Of a stretch of DNA of 64,000 bases, positions 52,077-61,566 are shown in pieces (positions within the stretch are counted from its first letter, which is position 1; each line of letters starts with the position of its first letter). The translations under genes and the position numbers were made by a program. The notes beneath the pieces are model-generated. The model was not told where the DNA came from. It was given only the letters and a program-made list of their open reading frames with translations, and searched no databases. Source of the DNA: Sporosarcina sp. FSL W7-1349 (lineage in GTDB: Bacteria; Bacillota; Bacilli; Bacillales_A; Planococcaceae); the NCBI RefSeq assembly GCF_038003045.1, contig NZ_JBBOOK010000001.1, positions 806,001 to 870,000 of the forward strand. Direction: 5' to 3'.

Positions 52077-54881
52077 TTACTTCTTGAGTGCTTCCTCAAT
52101 AATACGGTTCTGCTCGATTTTATGCGATTCCCCGTCACCTTCGGAAGGGCTGGAACGGTGGATCCGTCCGACGTAGGAAATTTTCTTATTGTCCGCCAAT
52201 TCGCGGATATAATTGTTCGCAAAGCCCCATGTCCCCATGTTTTTCGGCTCTTCCTGCACCCACACAAGCTCTTTCGCTTTCGGATAACGTGCAATGATCT
52301 CCGCGATTTTTTCGGATGGGAATGGATACAATTGCTCGACACGGATGATGTGGAGATGGTCGTATCCTGTTCCATCTTTCACACGCTCTGCAAGGTCGAT
52401 TGCCATTTTTCCACTTGCGAACAAAATTTTCTTCACTTTGTCGACGTTCTTTCCTGTACCCGGCTGTTCCAGAACAGTCTGGAAGTAGCCTTCTGTCAAA
52501 TCGGTCACGTCCGCACCGACCAATGGGTGGCGAAGGAGCGATTTAGGCGATGCGATGACAAGTGGACGCATTGATTTATCACCGAGCATTTTCGCTTGTC
52601 GGCGCAAAATATGGAAGTAATTAGCCGCGCTAGAAAGGTTCGCAACGGTCCAGTTGTTTTCGGCGCATAATTGCAAATACCGTTCGATACGGGCACTGGA
52701 GTGCTCAGGGCCTTGCCCTTCGTACGCATGTGGCAACAGCATGACCAATCCCGATTGTTGTCCCCATTTCGAATAGCTTGCCGAGACAAACTGGTCGAAC
52801 ATCGCTTGAGCCATGTTGGAGAAGTCGCCATATTGCGCTTCCCAGATCGACAAGGCTTTCGGATCTTCCAAATTGTAACCGAACTCGTAGCCGACAATTC
52901 CAGCTTCCGTTAATGGGCTGTTGTACGCCACAAATGACGCTTTCGAACCGCTGATATGGTGAAGCGGTACATATTCTTCCCCTGTTTTCTCATCATGAAG
53001 GACCAGATGGCGGTGAGCGAATGTCCCACGCTGCACATCTTGGCCGGACATGCGGATTGGATTACCGTCTTGAAGGATAGATCCGAATGCGAGCACTTCG
53101 GCATGCGCCCAATCAATCTTCCCTTTCCCTTTGAACGGGTCTTCCCGGCGCTTCAAAATACGTTCCAATTTACCGAACACATGATATTCTTCCGGATACG
53201 TTAGAAGCTCTTCGTTCATGCGACGAATCGTCGCTTCTTCCACGCCCGTTTCCAAATCTCTTGGATAGCCGGCTAGGACATAGTCCGGCGTCTCATTTGA
53301 AATCGGCTCTGCTTTCGCAGATTGCTCTTTCACATTGTCATAAGCCTTTTGCATAGTGGCATACACATCGGTGTCAAGCTTCGTCACTTCTTCATCCGTC
53401 ATGATGTTTTCAGCGACGAGTTTCTTTCCGTACAATTCCCGAACTGTCAAATGCTGATGGATGCCGTGATACATCAACGGATTCGTCACAAGCGGCTCAT
53501 CCATTTCGTTATGTCCGTAACGACGGTATCCGATCAAGTCGATCAGGATATCTTTTCCGAATTTCGTCCGGTATTCGAATGAGAACGCAGCTGCAGCGAT
53601 TACCGATTCAGGGCAATCCGCATTGACATGCAGGATCGGCACTTCATAACCTTTTGCAGGATCGGAAGAGTAATGAGTCGATCTGGAATCATAATATTCC
53701 GTTGTGAAGCCGATCATATTATTGGCAATGATATGAATCGAACCGCCAGTCTGGAATCCGCGAACCCGGCTGAAGTTGAATGTCTCCGGCACGATTCCTT
53801 GTCCTGGGAATGCGGCATCCCCGTGAATCATGATGGCATATGCAGCATTTGTATCCTGCTCCGGAATGCCTGGGCTATCCGTTGTTTCCTGAGCAGCTCT
53901 CGTCTGTCCAGCAATGACCGGATTGACGACTTCCAAGTGGGACGGGTTGTATGCGAGGAAACGCTCCATGCCCGATTCGCCTTTATAAAGGGCACCCATG
54001 TGATATTTTACATCGCCAAACCAGCCGCGCGTCACTTCCAGCGAGCCATCCTCAGGCAAGAACGGTTCGTCTGGAACACCAGCAAATTGTGCAAACATCA
54101 TTTCATATGATTTATTGAGAATATGTGTAAGAACGTTCAAACGGCCACGGTGGGCCATCCCGATCAACATTTTTTTCATATTTTCATCTTCGGAACGACG
54201 GACGAACTCTTCCAACAGGACAACGAGTGTATCGAGACCTTCGATGGAGAACCGTTTTGCTCCGACGAATGTGCGGTGGATAAATTTCTCGAACCCTTCA
54301 ATTCTCGTCAAACGCTCCAGAAGGGCCTTTTTCTCTTCGGCGGAAAGAGTGACAGCAATCTCTCCATTTTCAATTTTCGCTTGGATCCAATTCCGTTCCT
54401 CTTCGTCGATAATATGTGCAAACTCATAGGCAATTTTCCCTGTATAGAGCGACTTCAGATGATTTACAGCGTCCAATCCGTTATCGATACTTACCGGAGG
54501 TTGTTTGAAAAATAGTGTTGCAGGCATTTCCCGAAGATCGTTTTCGGTCAATCCATAATAAGATAGCTCGAGTCGGGATGAATCTTTTGGACGATCGTTC
54601 AATGGATAGATATCCGCTGCGAGATGTCCGTATGTACGTATTGCATCGAGCAACTTATAAGCGGACAACACCTTTCCAAAATTGCCTGGCGTCACTTCTC
54701 CGACAACTGCGTCTTGTTGAGTGGTGCCAAGATCCGGTGCACCGAAACGTCTAAACATTTCGGCAAGTTCAGCATCGACTGCTTCGGGGTTTGTTTTGAA
54801 GACTTCATACATCTCCATAACATACCCAAGGTTAGGACCCGTAAATTCTGCATACGGGGAGGAGCCAACATTGTTCGACAT
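52077..54881 (-). CDS. odhA: 2-oxoglutarate dehydrogenase E1
   Basis: The start is ATG 54881 (MSNNVGSSPYAEFTGPNLGY) after GGAGGTC, giving 934 aa. Key segments are LIGMAHRGRLNVLTHILNKS, the ThDP-binding GDAAFPGQGIVPETFNFSRV region and the C-terminal GHNEMDEPLVTNP. The Bacillus OdhA length and start are matched. It decarboxylates 2-oxoglutarate with ThDP. The operon is odhA-odhB. The gap upstream (54882-55074) may hold its promoter; I saw no certain operator. Confidence 0.97.
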   Translation of the reverse strand: MSNNVGSSPYAEFTGPNLGYVMEMYEVFKTNPEAVDAELAEMFRRFGAPDLGTTQQDAVVGEVTPGNFGKVLSAYKLLDAIRTYGHLAADIYPLNDRPKDSSRLELSYYGLTENDLREMPATLFFKQPPVSIDNGLDAVNHLKSLYTGKIAYEFAHIIDEEERNWIQAKIENGEIAVTLSAEEKKALLERLTRIEGFEKFIHRTFVGAKRFSIEGLDTLVVLLEEFVRRSEDENMKKMLIGMAHRGRLNVLTHILNKSYEMMFAQFAGVPDEPFLPEDGSLEVTRGWFGDVKYHMGALYKGESGMERFLAYNPSHLEVVNPVIAGQTRAAQETTDSPGIPEQDTNAAYAIMIHGDAAFPGQGIVPETFNFSRVRGFQTGGSIHIIANNMIGFTTEYYDSRSTHYSSDPAKGYEVPILHVNADCPESVIAAAAFSFEYRTKFGKDILIDLIGYRRYGHNEMDEPLVTNPLMYHGIHQHLTVRELYGKKLVAENIMTDEEVTKLDTDVYATMQKAYDNVKEQSAKAEPISNETPDYVLAGYPRDLETGVEEATIRRMNEELLTYPEEYHVFGKLERILKRREDPFKGKGKIDWAHAEVLAFGSILQDGNPIRMSGQDVQRGTFAHRHLVLHDEKTGEEYVPLHHISGSKASFVAYNSPLTEAGIVGYEFGYNLEDPKALSIWEAQYGDFSNMAQAMFDQFVSASYSKWGQQSGLVMLLPHAYEGQGPEHSSARIERYLQLCAENNWTVANLSSAANYFHILRRQAKMLGDKSMRPLVIASPKSLLRHPLVGADVTDLTEGYFQTVLEQPGTGKNVDKVKKILFASGKMAIDLAERVKDGTGYDHLHIIRVEQLYPFPSEKIAEIIARYPKAKELVWVQEEPKNMGTWGFANNYIRELADNKKISYVGRIHRSSPSEGDGESHKIEQNRIIEEALKK

Positions 54882-55074
54882 GTAAAATGACCTCCACATT
54901 GCCATTCGGCATATTGTGTAATTTTTTATCCTTATTAATATTACCATGCAAACCTAATAACTGAAAGGGTTTAGCGTCAGGACTTTAACATTTTGTCCGG
55001 AATTACCTTACACCTCTTTCACAAAGAATGCAACTATCAAAATTCTGAAATTCAATGTCCTTTAGCCTATTCTG

Positions 55075-56151
55075 CTAATTTCGATACAGCAAGATCATTT
55101 CCGCCATGTCTTCCGGGATTTTGGGATGCTCGGTCTGCTTCATGTTCTCCAGCAACCGATCCTTTTCGCGCTCCAATATAGCGAACTCTTCCAACATGGT
55201 GCGCTTCCCGATTTCTTCCTCTTGGAGAACAAGAGCAATACCCGACGACTCGAATAAAGATGCATTCAAAATCTGATCGCCTCTGCTTTTGGCTGCTGAT
55301 AACGGGATCAGCAGCATCGGTTTATGCAGGGCCAATAATTCGAAAATGGCATTCGAACCAGCTCTCGATACCGCAAAATCAGCAGCCGCGAGAAGATGGG
55401 GCAACCCTTCTGTAACGTATTCGAACTGCGTATAGCCCGGCATACTTTCAAGCTCTTCATCTATATTCCCTTTTCCACATAAATGAATCACATCATATCG
55501 ATCCAAGATGCCCGGCAATTCTTTTCGGAGAGCGTCATTGATCACCGCCGATCCTTGGCTTCCTCCCATGATAAGGAGGACCGGCTTTAACCCGTCAAGA
55601 CCCGCATATCGGAGTCCCTCTTCCCGGACGCCATGGAATAATTCCGGACGGATGACCGCTCCCGTGCAAGTCGCTTTCCCTGCTGGCACGTAATCCAATG
55701 TCTTCTCAAACACGGTGAAAATATGGTTGGAAAAAGGCAAGGCCAGTTTATTCGCCAAGCCCGGGGTGACGTCCGATTCATGAATGACTACCGGCACCCT
55801 TGCCATTTTGGCTGCCAATACGACCGGGACCGAGACGAATCCTCCTTTGGAAAAAATGATTTCCGGCCGGATTTTCCGGATGATGGAGAACGCCTGCATG
55901 ACGCCTGCCCCGATCCGGAACGGATCCGTCAAATTTTTCATAGAAAAATATCTCCGGAGCTTGCCGCTTTGGATGGCGTGGTATGTCACATCGGGATGTC
56001 CTTCACCGATCAATTCTTTTTCAATACCCTCATGGGACCCTATATAATGGATATCGTATCCTCTTTCGCTAAACACCGGGATCAGCGCTTCGTTCACGGA
56101 CACATGGCCCGCGGTGCCGCCGCCCGTCAATAGGATTACTGGTCGTTTCAC
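55075..56151 (-). CDS. murG: MurG-like UDP-GlcNAc transferase (stand-alone copy)
   Basis: I start at GTG 56151, 7 nt after AGAGGTGA; GTG 56163 overlaps that site. The 358-aa protein has the N-terminal GGGTAGHVSVNEALIPVFSE motif and the C-terminal GGSQGSAVINDALRKELPGI sugar-binding motif, then FAVSRAGSNAIFELLALHKP. It should add GlcNAc to lipid I to make lipid II. No division-wall gene is adjacent, so a second murG in the dcw cluster elsewhere is plausible, as in the B. cereus group. Confidence 0.9.
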   Translation of the reverse strand: MKRPVILLTGGGTAGHVSVNEALIPVFSERGYDIHYIGSHEGIEKELIGEGHPDVTYHAIQSGKLRRYFSMKNLTDPFRIGAGVMQAFSIIRKIRPEIIFSKGGFVSVPVVLAAKMARVPVVIHESDVTPGLANKLALPFSNHIFTVFEKTLDYVPAGKATCTGAVIRPELFHGVREEGLRYAGLDGLKPVLLIMGGSQGSAVINDALRKELPGILDRYDVIHLCGKGNIDEELESMPGYTQFEYVTEGLPHLLAAADFAVSRAGSNAIFELLALHKPMLLIPLSAAKSRGDQILNASLFESSGIALVLQEEEIGKRTMLEEFAILEREKDRLLENMKQTEHPKIPEDMAEMILLYRN

Positions 56152-56251
56152 CAGGTTTCTCACCTCTTTTAGTTGCAGGAAGATCGTTTCACTTCCCGCT
56201 TTTCAAGTCATTATAACAAACGATCCGTGGTACAATGGATAGGATTTTATC

Positions 56252-56510
56252 AATCACGCCTCGGCGTGATTGCGTCCGGATTTTTTCGAGCTCATGGCCG
56301 ACAGGATGTCGGTCATGCAGTCGTCGCGAATCGAACAGCGAAGGGTTCGATTTGCCGTATTTCTGCGATCTTTGCAGAAATTAAGGCACCTTTCAGGATG
56401 CAGCGATTTTAGTCTGAGTTCCCCTATTCAGGGGGAGTTTGAACACCCGCTGAACAGGAGATAAAACCGCATTCATCTCGCCACCTATATAGGCGGGAGT
56501 ATTCAGATGA
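56252..56510 (+). repeat. Run of hairpins in the leader of the MATE gene; includes a 60-bp dispersed repeat
   Basis: The 386-bp gap between murG and the MATE gene holds several palindromes: AATCACGCC/GGCGTGATT (56252-56271), CCGACA/TGTCGG (about 56298-56311), the 60-bp element 56329-56388 (also at 18828-18887), TTCAGGGGG/CCCGCTGAA (about 56428-56454) and ATTCATCT/AGATGAAT (about 56472-56508). A -10-like TACAAT at 56231 precedes them. Whether they form a regulatory leader or are repeat copies is unclear. Confidence 0.6.
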
Positions 56511-56537
56511 ATAAAGATAAAAAGGAGGGACTTCCCT

Positions 56538-57884
56538 TTGGACGCTTCACTTCCTTTTCGGAAAAAACCGTTCCATTTCGTCAAAATCGTTTTGCCTATC
56601 CTCATTACCCAAGTGGCACTCTATTTGATGTCGTTCTTCGATATTCTTATGACTGGCCGCTACGATACATACCACCTTGCCGGAGTGACAATCGGATCCT
56701 CTTTCTGGGTTCCGGTCTATACCGGTTTATCAGGCATCTTGATGGGGCTGACCCCGATCATCGCCCAACAGATCGGAGGCAAGCTTCATGATGAAGTGCG
56801 GCCTTCCGTCCAGCAAGGATTATACGTATCTATTTTACTTTCGGCAATCGTTTTTTCAATTCTTCTTTTCATCGGCTCCCATTTTGTATATAAGATGCCT
56901 TTGGAACCGGAAGTCCAAGCAGTCGCGGCCAGCTATTTGAAAGGGATCAGCATCGGGTTGTTCCCCCTCTTCGCTTATACGGTGATGCGCTCGTTCTTTG
57001 ACGCGCTAGGGGCAACCCGGGTTTCGATGTTCATCATCCTGTTGTCAGCGCCAATCAACATTGTGCTTAACTATTTTCTGATTTTCGGGAAATTCGGTTT
57101 TCCGGAGCTCGGAGGCGCGGGAGCTGGGTATGCGTCGGGCATGACGTATTGGATTGTCCTTTGCATTGCGGTTTTCATAGCCTGGAAGGGAGGAGCGTTC
57201 CAACAATACGCCCTTTTCCGGCGTTGGGGCCGTGTTTCGTTTTCGAAATGCAAGGAGATCTTACTCATCGGAGTGCCGATCGGTCTTTCCATCTTCGTGG
57301 AGACGAGCATTTTCTCGGTCGTGACGCTGCTCATGTCCAAGTATACGACCGAAGTCATTTCGGCACACCAGATTGCTTTGAACTTTTCGTCCTTGCTCTA
57401 TATGATTCCGCTCAGCATTTCGATGGGAGCCACCATCCTCGTCGGACAAGCGGCCGGCGGCTCCCGGTTGCAGGATGCCAAACAATACAGTTTGCTCGCG
57501 ATTGCGTTCGCGGTCGGATTCAGCTTTCTATCCATCGCAATCCTGCTCCTGTTCCGAGAGCCGATCGCTTCCCTTTACACAACCGATCCGGGGATGATCG
57601 CCTTGGCAGCGCAGTTCTTCCTGTTTGCAGCGTTCTTCCAATTGTCGGATGCCTTCCAGGCGCCGATTCAAGGGGCGCTCCGCGGCTATAAGGATGTCAA
57701 TATGACTTTCTTCGTCGGGGTCATTTCCTTCTGGGGAATCGGTTTGCCGGTCGGCCATGTTGTCGCAACCTACACGGACTTCGGGCCGTTCGGCTATTGG
57801 GTCGGGCTGATTGCCGGCCTTCTCGTCGGGGCGATCACTTTGACGTTCCGCCTGCTGTTCATTCAAAGAAAATATGCAAAATGA
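56538..57884 (+). CDS. MATE-family (NorM-like) exporter
   Basis: The start is TTG 56538 (MDASLPFRKKPFHFVKIVLP), 7 nt after AAAGGAGGGAC, giving 448 aa. Twelve membrane segments; LPILITQVALYLMSFFDILM and GRYDTYHLAGVTIGSSFWVP are the NorM first-helix motifs. It exports cationic drugs or metabolites with Na+ or H+. It is distinct from the DinF-like MATE at 9382-10710. Its leader carries the hairpin repeats at 56252-56510. It ends at a bidirectional terminator with the second ger operon. Confidence 0.92.
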   Translation: MDASLPFRKKPFHFVKIVLPILITQVALYLMSFFDILMTGRYDTYHLAGVTIGSSFWVPVYTGLSGILMGLTPIIAQQIGGKLHDEVRPSVQQGLYVSILLSAIVFSILLFIGSHFVYKMPLEPEVQAVAASYLKGISIGLFPLFAYTVMRSFFDALGATRVSMFIILLSAPINIVLNYFLIFGKFGFPELGGAGAGYASGMTYWIVLCIAVFIAWKGGAFQQYALFRRWGRVSFSKCKEILLIGVPIGLSIFVETSIFSVVTLLMSKYTTEVISAHQIALNFSSLLYMIPLSISMGATILVGQAAGGSRLQDAKQYSLLAIAFAVGFSFLSIAILLLFREPIASLYTTDPGMIALAAQFFLFAAFFQLSDAFQAPIQGALRGYKDVNMTFFVGVISFWGIGLPVGHVVATYTDFGPFGYWVGLIAGLLVGAITLTFRLLFIQRKYAK

Positions 57885-57923
57885 AAATCCCGCTGCCGTT
57901 TCGCTACGGCGCGGGATTTCTCC
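57885..57923. terminator. Bidirectional terminator between the MATE gene and the second ger operon
   Basis: AAATCCCGC (57885-57893) pairs with GCGGGATTT (57911-57919), with an inner stem GCCG/CGGC. CTCC follows. A-rich sequence before it serves the minus-strand ger message. Confidence 0.75.
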
Positions 57924-57939
57924 AGTTCAGTAACATTGA

Positions 57940-59013
57940 TTAATCCGTGATTCCGGTTCTGGTAACCTTCACTTTCACTTTCATTTGGATCGGGAGCGCT
58001 GCATATGTTTCCTGCCAATCGCCCTTTTTCCAAAGCTCCGTATGAAAGGCGTGGACATGACGTCCGAACCCGACGATATCACTTTTCACTTCCTGTGTCT
58101 TGGCAATGACATCATTGAATTCTTTTGATACTTCTTTTGTCAAAAATTTTTCGAGATCATCAATTGTTCCTTTCTTATTCAGTTGATCATGAGGAAACTC
58201 CTCCAAGCTGACCTCTAGCGTGTAGAAGGCATCAATTTTATCCGTTGTGATCTTCCATTTTCGCTTGATTTTCACTACATCAATTGTAATTGGACTTTCT
58301 TTCTCCCCTTTTTTCCACATATACGATAGCCGGGCATATTTCCCTGTTTCTTTTCGCATCAAATTAGCCATAATCGCTTCTTTCGCAGATAAGGTCTCCC
58401 CCGTATACCGACTATTACTGAATAGCGCCAGCCCTTTTAATTCCGGAGTCCCCTCCTTCAATTCAATATACGGCAAGGTGAGATCGATTTGATTATCAAA
58501 TAAAAAGGTAGCGGCTCCTTGAAGCGTAATGTCCGGAATAATACTGTAAAGAACTCCTGTCCGCATAAGTTCCGAATAATAGACAGACACTTCCGTCACC
58601 ACGCCGGGCGGATTAAAATAGTCCTTCATATCACCTTCTACAATCGCGAGGTAGCTTCCTAACCGATTTCGAGGTGTTCGGAAAAACATGTCCAAGTACG
58701 TATAAAGGTCCTTCTTCGCCAAATTACCATTGATCAACGCCACTTCCAAATGCGCCATATCCAGCCCTTCCATCGTCCTCAGGTTGGCATCGGACCGCGA
58801 TGCCCGCGTTGACAGACCTTCCCCTTCGGATTGCGCATAGGTAATCTTTCCATTCAGGAAAGTAGGGAAAGCATACATCGACTTCACCCCCTCCCCTTCC
58901 GCTTCCAGTCCGATCAGAGGCACGATTGTAACATCCTTATACTGTTCTTCATCCCAACAACCGCTGACAAAGAGAAGAGACAGCACTAACAAGGTGAATC
59001 TTCTTTTTTTCAT
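57940..59013 (-). CDS. Spore germinant receptor subunit C (Ger(x)C lipoprotein), second operon
   Basis: The 357-aa lipoprotein has a signal peptide with lipobox VSGCW (Cys at about 19), then DEEQYKDVTIVPLIGLEAEG. The central HLEVALINGNLAKKDLYTYL and the C-terminal FGRHVHAFHTELWKKGDWQE match Ger(x)C proteins. It overlaps the B subunit gene by 4 bp. It is shorter than the C subunit in the first operon (410 aa). It acts on the outer face of the spore inner membrane. Confidence 0.93.
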   Translation of the reverse strand: MKKRRFTLLVLSLLFVSGCWDEEQYKDVTIVPLIGLEAEGEGVKSMYAFPTFLNGKITYAQSEGEGLSTRASRSDANLRTMEGLDMAHLEVALINGNLAKKDLYTYLDMFFRTPRNRLGSYLAIVEGDMKDYFNPPGVVTEVSVYYSELMRTGVLYSIIPDITLQGAATFLFDNQIDLTLPYIELKEGTPELKGLALFSNSRYTGETLSAKEAIMANLMRKETGKYARLSYMWKKGEKESPITIDVVKIKRKWKITTDKIDAFYTLEVSLEEFPHDQLNKKGTIDDLEKFLTKEVSKEFNDVIAKTQEVKSDIVGFGRHVHAFHTELWKKGDWQETYAALPIQMKVKVKVTRTGITD

Positions 59014-60026
59014 GAGGTTCCCCTCCGATTCATCAATATGACAACAACCGGCAAGACAATCGAGAAAAATAAATGAAAATAGCTAAGGATACTTCTAATG
59101 AAGTCCATTCTTTCTTTCGTTAAAAAAAGCAATGGGGCCAAAGTAATCAGCACATGATAGATAACCGCATTTCGCTTATATTTATTTTTCTTATTTAATT
59201 GATGTGCATACAAGGTAATGAATGAATAAAGCGTTATCGTCACGATACTCCAGGTCATCCAAATAAAAAGGAAAAACAAATCAAGCCTTTCGACGAAGGT
59301 CACTTTCTGGGATTTTAAAATATAAATGATTGGTTCCCCGATAATTTTGGCATCATTCACGGGGAAAAACATTTGAACGAAAAGAAGGACGGTTAAAAAA
59401 AAGAAAAGCCAGATGTTTTGATAAATGAATAGCGGAACCCCTTTGATAACGTTTTCTTTTTTTACATATTTTCTTAAAAATAAATAGACCTCTATTCCAA
59501 TAAACGTCGATTGGCTAATAAAAAGACCTTTGAACCATGCTGACTTATCGGAGAACGTAATCGGAAACAACCGAGTCCACACCAAATCGGGAATGGCAAA
59601 TAACAATGCCAGTATAAAGAGCAGGATCATCGGTATTAGAAGAACCGGCAAATTGATGGCCGTAGCCGCCCTGCTTACATTGGCATAAAGGGAAACTCCG
59701 ACCAACACACCAACGATGACGATTTGCGGAGTGTTGGGAAATATCCAGATAGCTAGCGTATATTCGATAAACGCGATGAACGTAACGACCACTAGGAACC
59801 AGTACCCTCGATATAACCAAAAGATAAAGGGCCCTGGGTTAAATCGATCATACACCTTTTCGTACAATACCAATTGCAAGTAGTGAAGGACACCCGCAAA
59901 GAGGAACACGACCCAGGCATTGGACTCTGCTGTCTCGATCAGGGGCCTTTGAAACGTAATATAGACGGTTCCTGATTGAATGGTAAATAGAATCAAGAAA
60001 AATTGGGTTCGCGTTATTGTAATCAT
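59010..60026 (-). CDS. Spore germinant receptor subunit B (GerB permease-like), second operon
   Basis: The 338-aa protein has about ten membrane helices and starts MITITRTQFFLILFTIQSGT, the usual GerB opening. The segment ATAINLPVLLIPMILLFILA and the conserved IFPNTPQIVIVGVLVG are visible. It is 4-bp overlapped with both neighbours, so translation is coupled. It likely binds the germinant. It is a divergent paralog of the B protein at 25761-26855. Confidence 0.92.
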   Translation of the reverse strand: MITITRTQFFLILFTIQSGTVYITFQRPLIETAESNAWVVFLFAGVLHYLQLVLYEKVYDRFNPGPFIFWLYRGYWFLVVVTFIAFIEYTLAIWIFPNTPQIVIVGVLVGVSLYANVSRAATAINLPVLLIPMILLFILALLFAIPDLVWTRLFPITFSDKSAWFKGLFISQSTFIGIEVYLFLRKYVKKENVIKGVPLFIYQNIWLFFFLTVLLFVQMFFPVNDAKIIGEPIIYILKSQKVTFVERLDLFFLFIWMTWSIVTITLYSFITLYAHQLNKKNKYKRNAVIYHVLITLAPLLFLTKERMDFIRSILSYFHLFFSIVLPVVVILMNRRGTS

Positions 60027-61459
60027 TTGCGAGTCCCGCCCTTTCTCGGTTGCTTAAACGAAAATGTCTTCTGCTGTTTATGTGACTTGGAAAATGGAAG
60101 GCGAAAGAAAATCTCTTTAAATCGCGACGGGTCAAAAGGAACGACGGGAGAGAAATAAGGCTGATTCAGTGAAGACCGATTTAATAAGTGAATGAACAGA
60201 ATGAGCGTTCCGATGGCCATTCCGAAAAAACCGAACGAAGCGGCTGCTAACATAAACGGAAATCGCAAAAGCCGTATTGTCATATTCATCTCAACCGAAG
60301 GGACAACAAAACTGGAAATAGCGGTCAACGCTACGACAATGACCATTAAATTTGATACAATCCCCGCGCTGACGATCGCATCCCCTACCACCAATCCCCC
60401 GACAATGCCGATCGTCTGACCGATCGGTTTAGGTAAGCGGATACTCGCCTCTCGAATCAACTCAATAAAAATCTCAAGAAGAAATGCTTCCATAATAGGC
60501 CGATACGGGATTTCGTTGATGGCAAGCTTCACTTTTTTACTGATTTCAATCGGTAGGATTTCGGAATGGAAACTGACGACTGCAATATAAAATGCGGGCA
60601 AGAAAATCGCCATAACCAAACTGAACAAGCGCAACAAACGGTAAAAAGAACCGACAAGGACCCGTCCATTGAAATCGTCAGGTGATTGGTAAAAAGAAAA
60701 GAAAGTAACAGGGGCTATCAATACAGTCGGAGAGTCGTTTGTGAACACCGCTATCTTTCCCTCTACCAGGTTTTGCACGACACGATCCGGCCTTTCCGTG
60801 TTCATGAATTGAGGAAACGGAGTCCAGGTCGAATCCTCTAAATAATCTTCGATTTGACCTAAACTCAAGATGATATCTTCATCAATCCGGTTCAGACGAG
60901 CTTCCACTTCCGCCACTACATCGGGATCTGCAATGGTGTCAACATATAGATATGTTATAGACGTATTTGTTTTATGTCCTTTTTGTATGGATTTTACGAC
61001 AAGATCGGAAGAAATCAATTTTTTTCGGACGAGCGATAAATTTTGTTGCAAGTTTTCAACGAAGCCCTCGTGACTTCCACGTACAACCTGTTCATTTCCC
61101 GGTTCTTCAGGGGAGCGGGTCGCCGTTTTCTCAGCAGTGATCGTAACAATCAATTTGGGATCAGGAAAGATGACAGCTGTGGAACCGGAACAAACGATTT
61201 TAACCAATTCTTCTTGTGAATAAGATTTGACTTCAGATACTGCCGTCTTCCCCCAATTGGCCATACCGGATTGAGCGCGGTTTCGAATGATATCAATTTG
61301 CTTATTCACCTCTGTTCCATCCGCCAAAGAAGAATAATAACAGACAATCCCTTTTCCGGTCGGCCAATCGACTTCCTGCACAAACAAATCAATAGATTCG
61401 TGAAATAATTTTTTTATGTAAACTATATCCAGTTTCTGTTCGTTCGGCTGTTCCTTCAC
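60023..61459 (-). CDS. Spore germinant receptor subunit A (GerA family), second operon
   Basis: I start at GTG 61459 after GAGGTGA; GTG 61468 overlaps that site. The 478-aa protein has the soluble N-terminal domain, then PQFMNTERPDRVVQNLVEGK and the membrane half with IRLPKPIGQTIGIVGGLVVG. The ERPDR motif and the P-IGxTIGIVG segment mark the family. It sits in the spore inner membrane with the B and C subunits encoded next. A sigma-G-like promoter lies directly upstream. Confidence 0.95.
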   Translation of the reverse strand: MKEQPNEQKLDIVYIKKLFHESIDLFVQEVDWPTGKGIVCYYSSLADGTEVNKQIDIIRNRAQSGMANWGKTAVSEVKSYSQEELVKIVCSGSTAVIFPDPKLIVTITAEKTATRSPEEPGNEQVVRGSHEGFVENLQQNLSLVRKKLISSDLVVKSIQKGHKTNTSITYLYVDTIADPDVVAEVEARLNRIDEDIILSLGQIEDYLEDSTWTPFPQFMNTERPDRVVQNLVEGKIAVFTNDSPTVLIAPVTFFSFYQSPDDFNGRVLVGSFYRLLRLFSLVMAIFLPAFYIAVVSFHSEILPIEISKKVKLAINEIPYRPIMEAFLLEIFIELIREASIRLPKPIGQTIGIVGGLVVGDAIVSAGIVSNLMVIVVALTAISSFVVPSVEMNMTIRLLRFPFMLAAASFGFFGMAIGTLILFIHLLNRSSLNQPYFSPVVPFDPSRFKEIFFRLPFSKSHKQQKTFSFKQPRKGGTRK

Positions 61460-61478
61460 CCTTTTCACCTCATATAGG

Positions 61479-61509
61479 AAGTATCAGCGATTCTATAAGG
61501 ATTTATTCA
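61479..61509 (-). promoter_or_regulatory. Sigma-G-like promoter of the second ger operon
   Basis: On the minus strand TGAATA (61509-61504), an 18-nt spacer and GATACTT (61485-61479) resemble the forespore sigma-G boxes TGAATA / CATACTA. The start codon is about 20 bp further, so the leader is very short. Confidence 0.6.
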
Positions 61510-61512
61510 AAA

Positions 61513-61550
61513 AAGCACGATTGGGCCAGTATGTGGCGCCAATCGTGCTT
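61513..61550 (-). terminator. Terminator of the ykwD-like gene
   Basis: On the minus strand AAGCACGATTGG (61550-61539) pairs perfectly with CCAATCGTGCTT (61524-61513); TTTTGAATAAATCC follows. Its tail overlaps the -35 of the ger promoter. Confidence 0.88.
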
Positions 61551-61566
61551 GCTTGTGTTACGATTC

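Noticed and set aside
51467..52087. Long plus-strand reading frame opposite odhB
   Set aside because: It is an Ser/Ala-rich shadow of the Ala/Pro-rich odhB linker, with no ribosome site.
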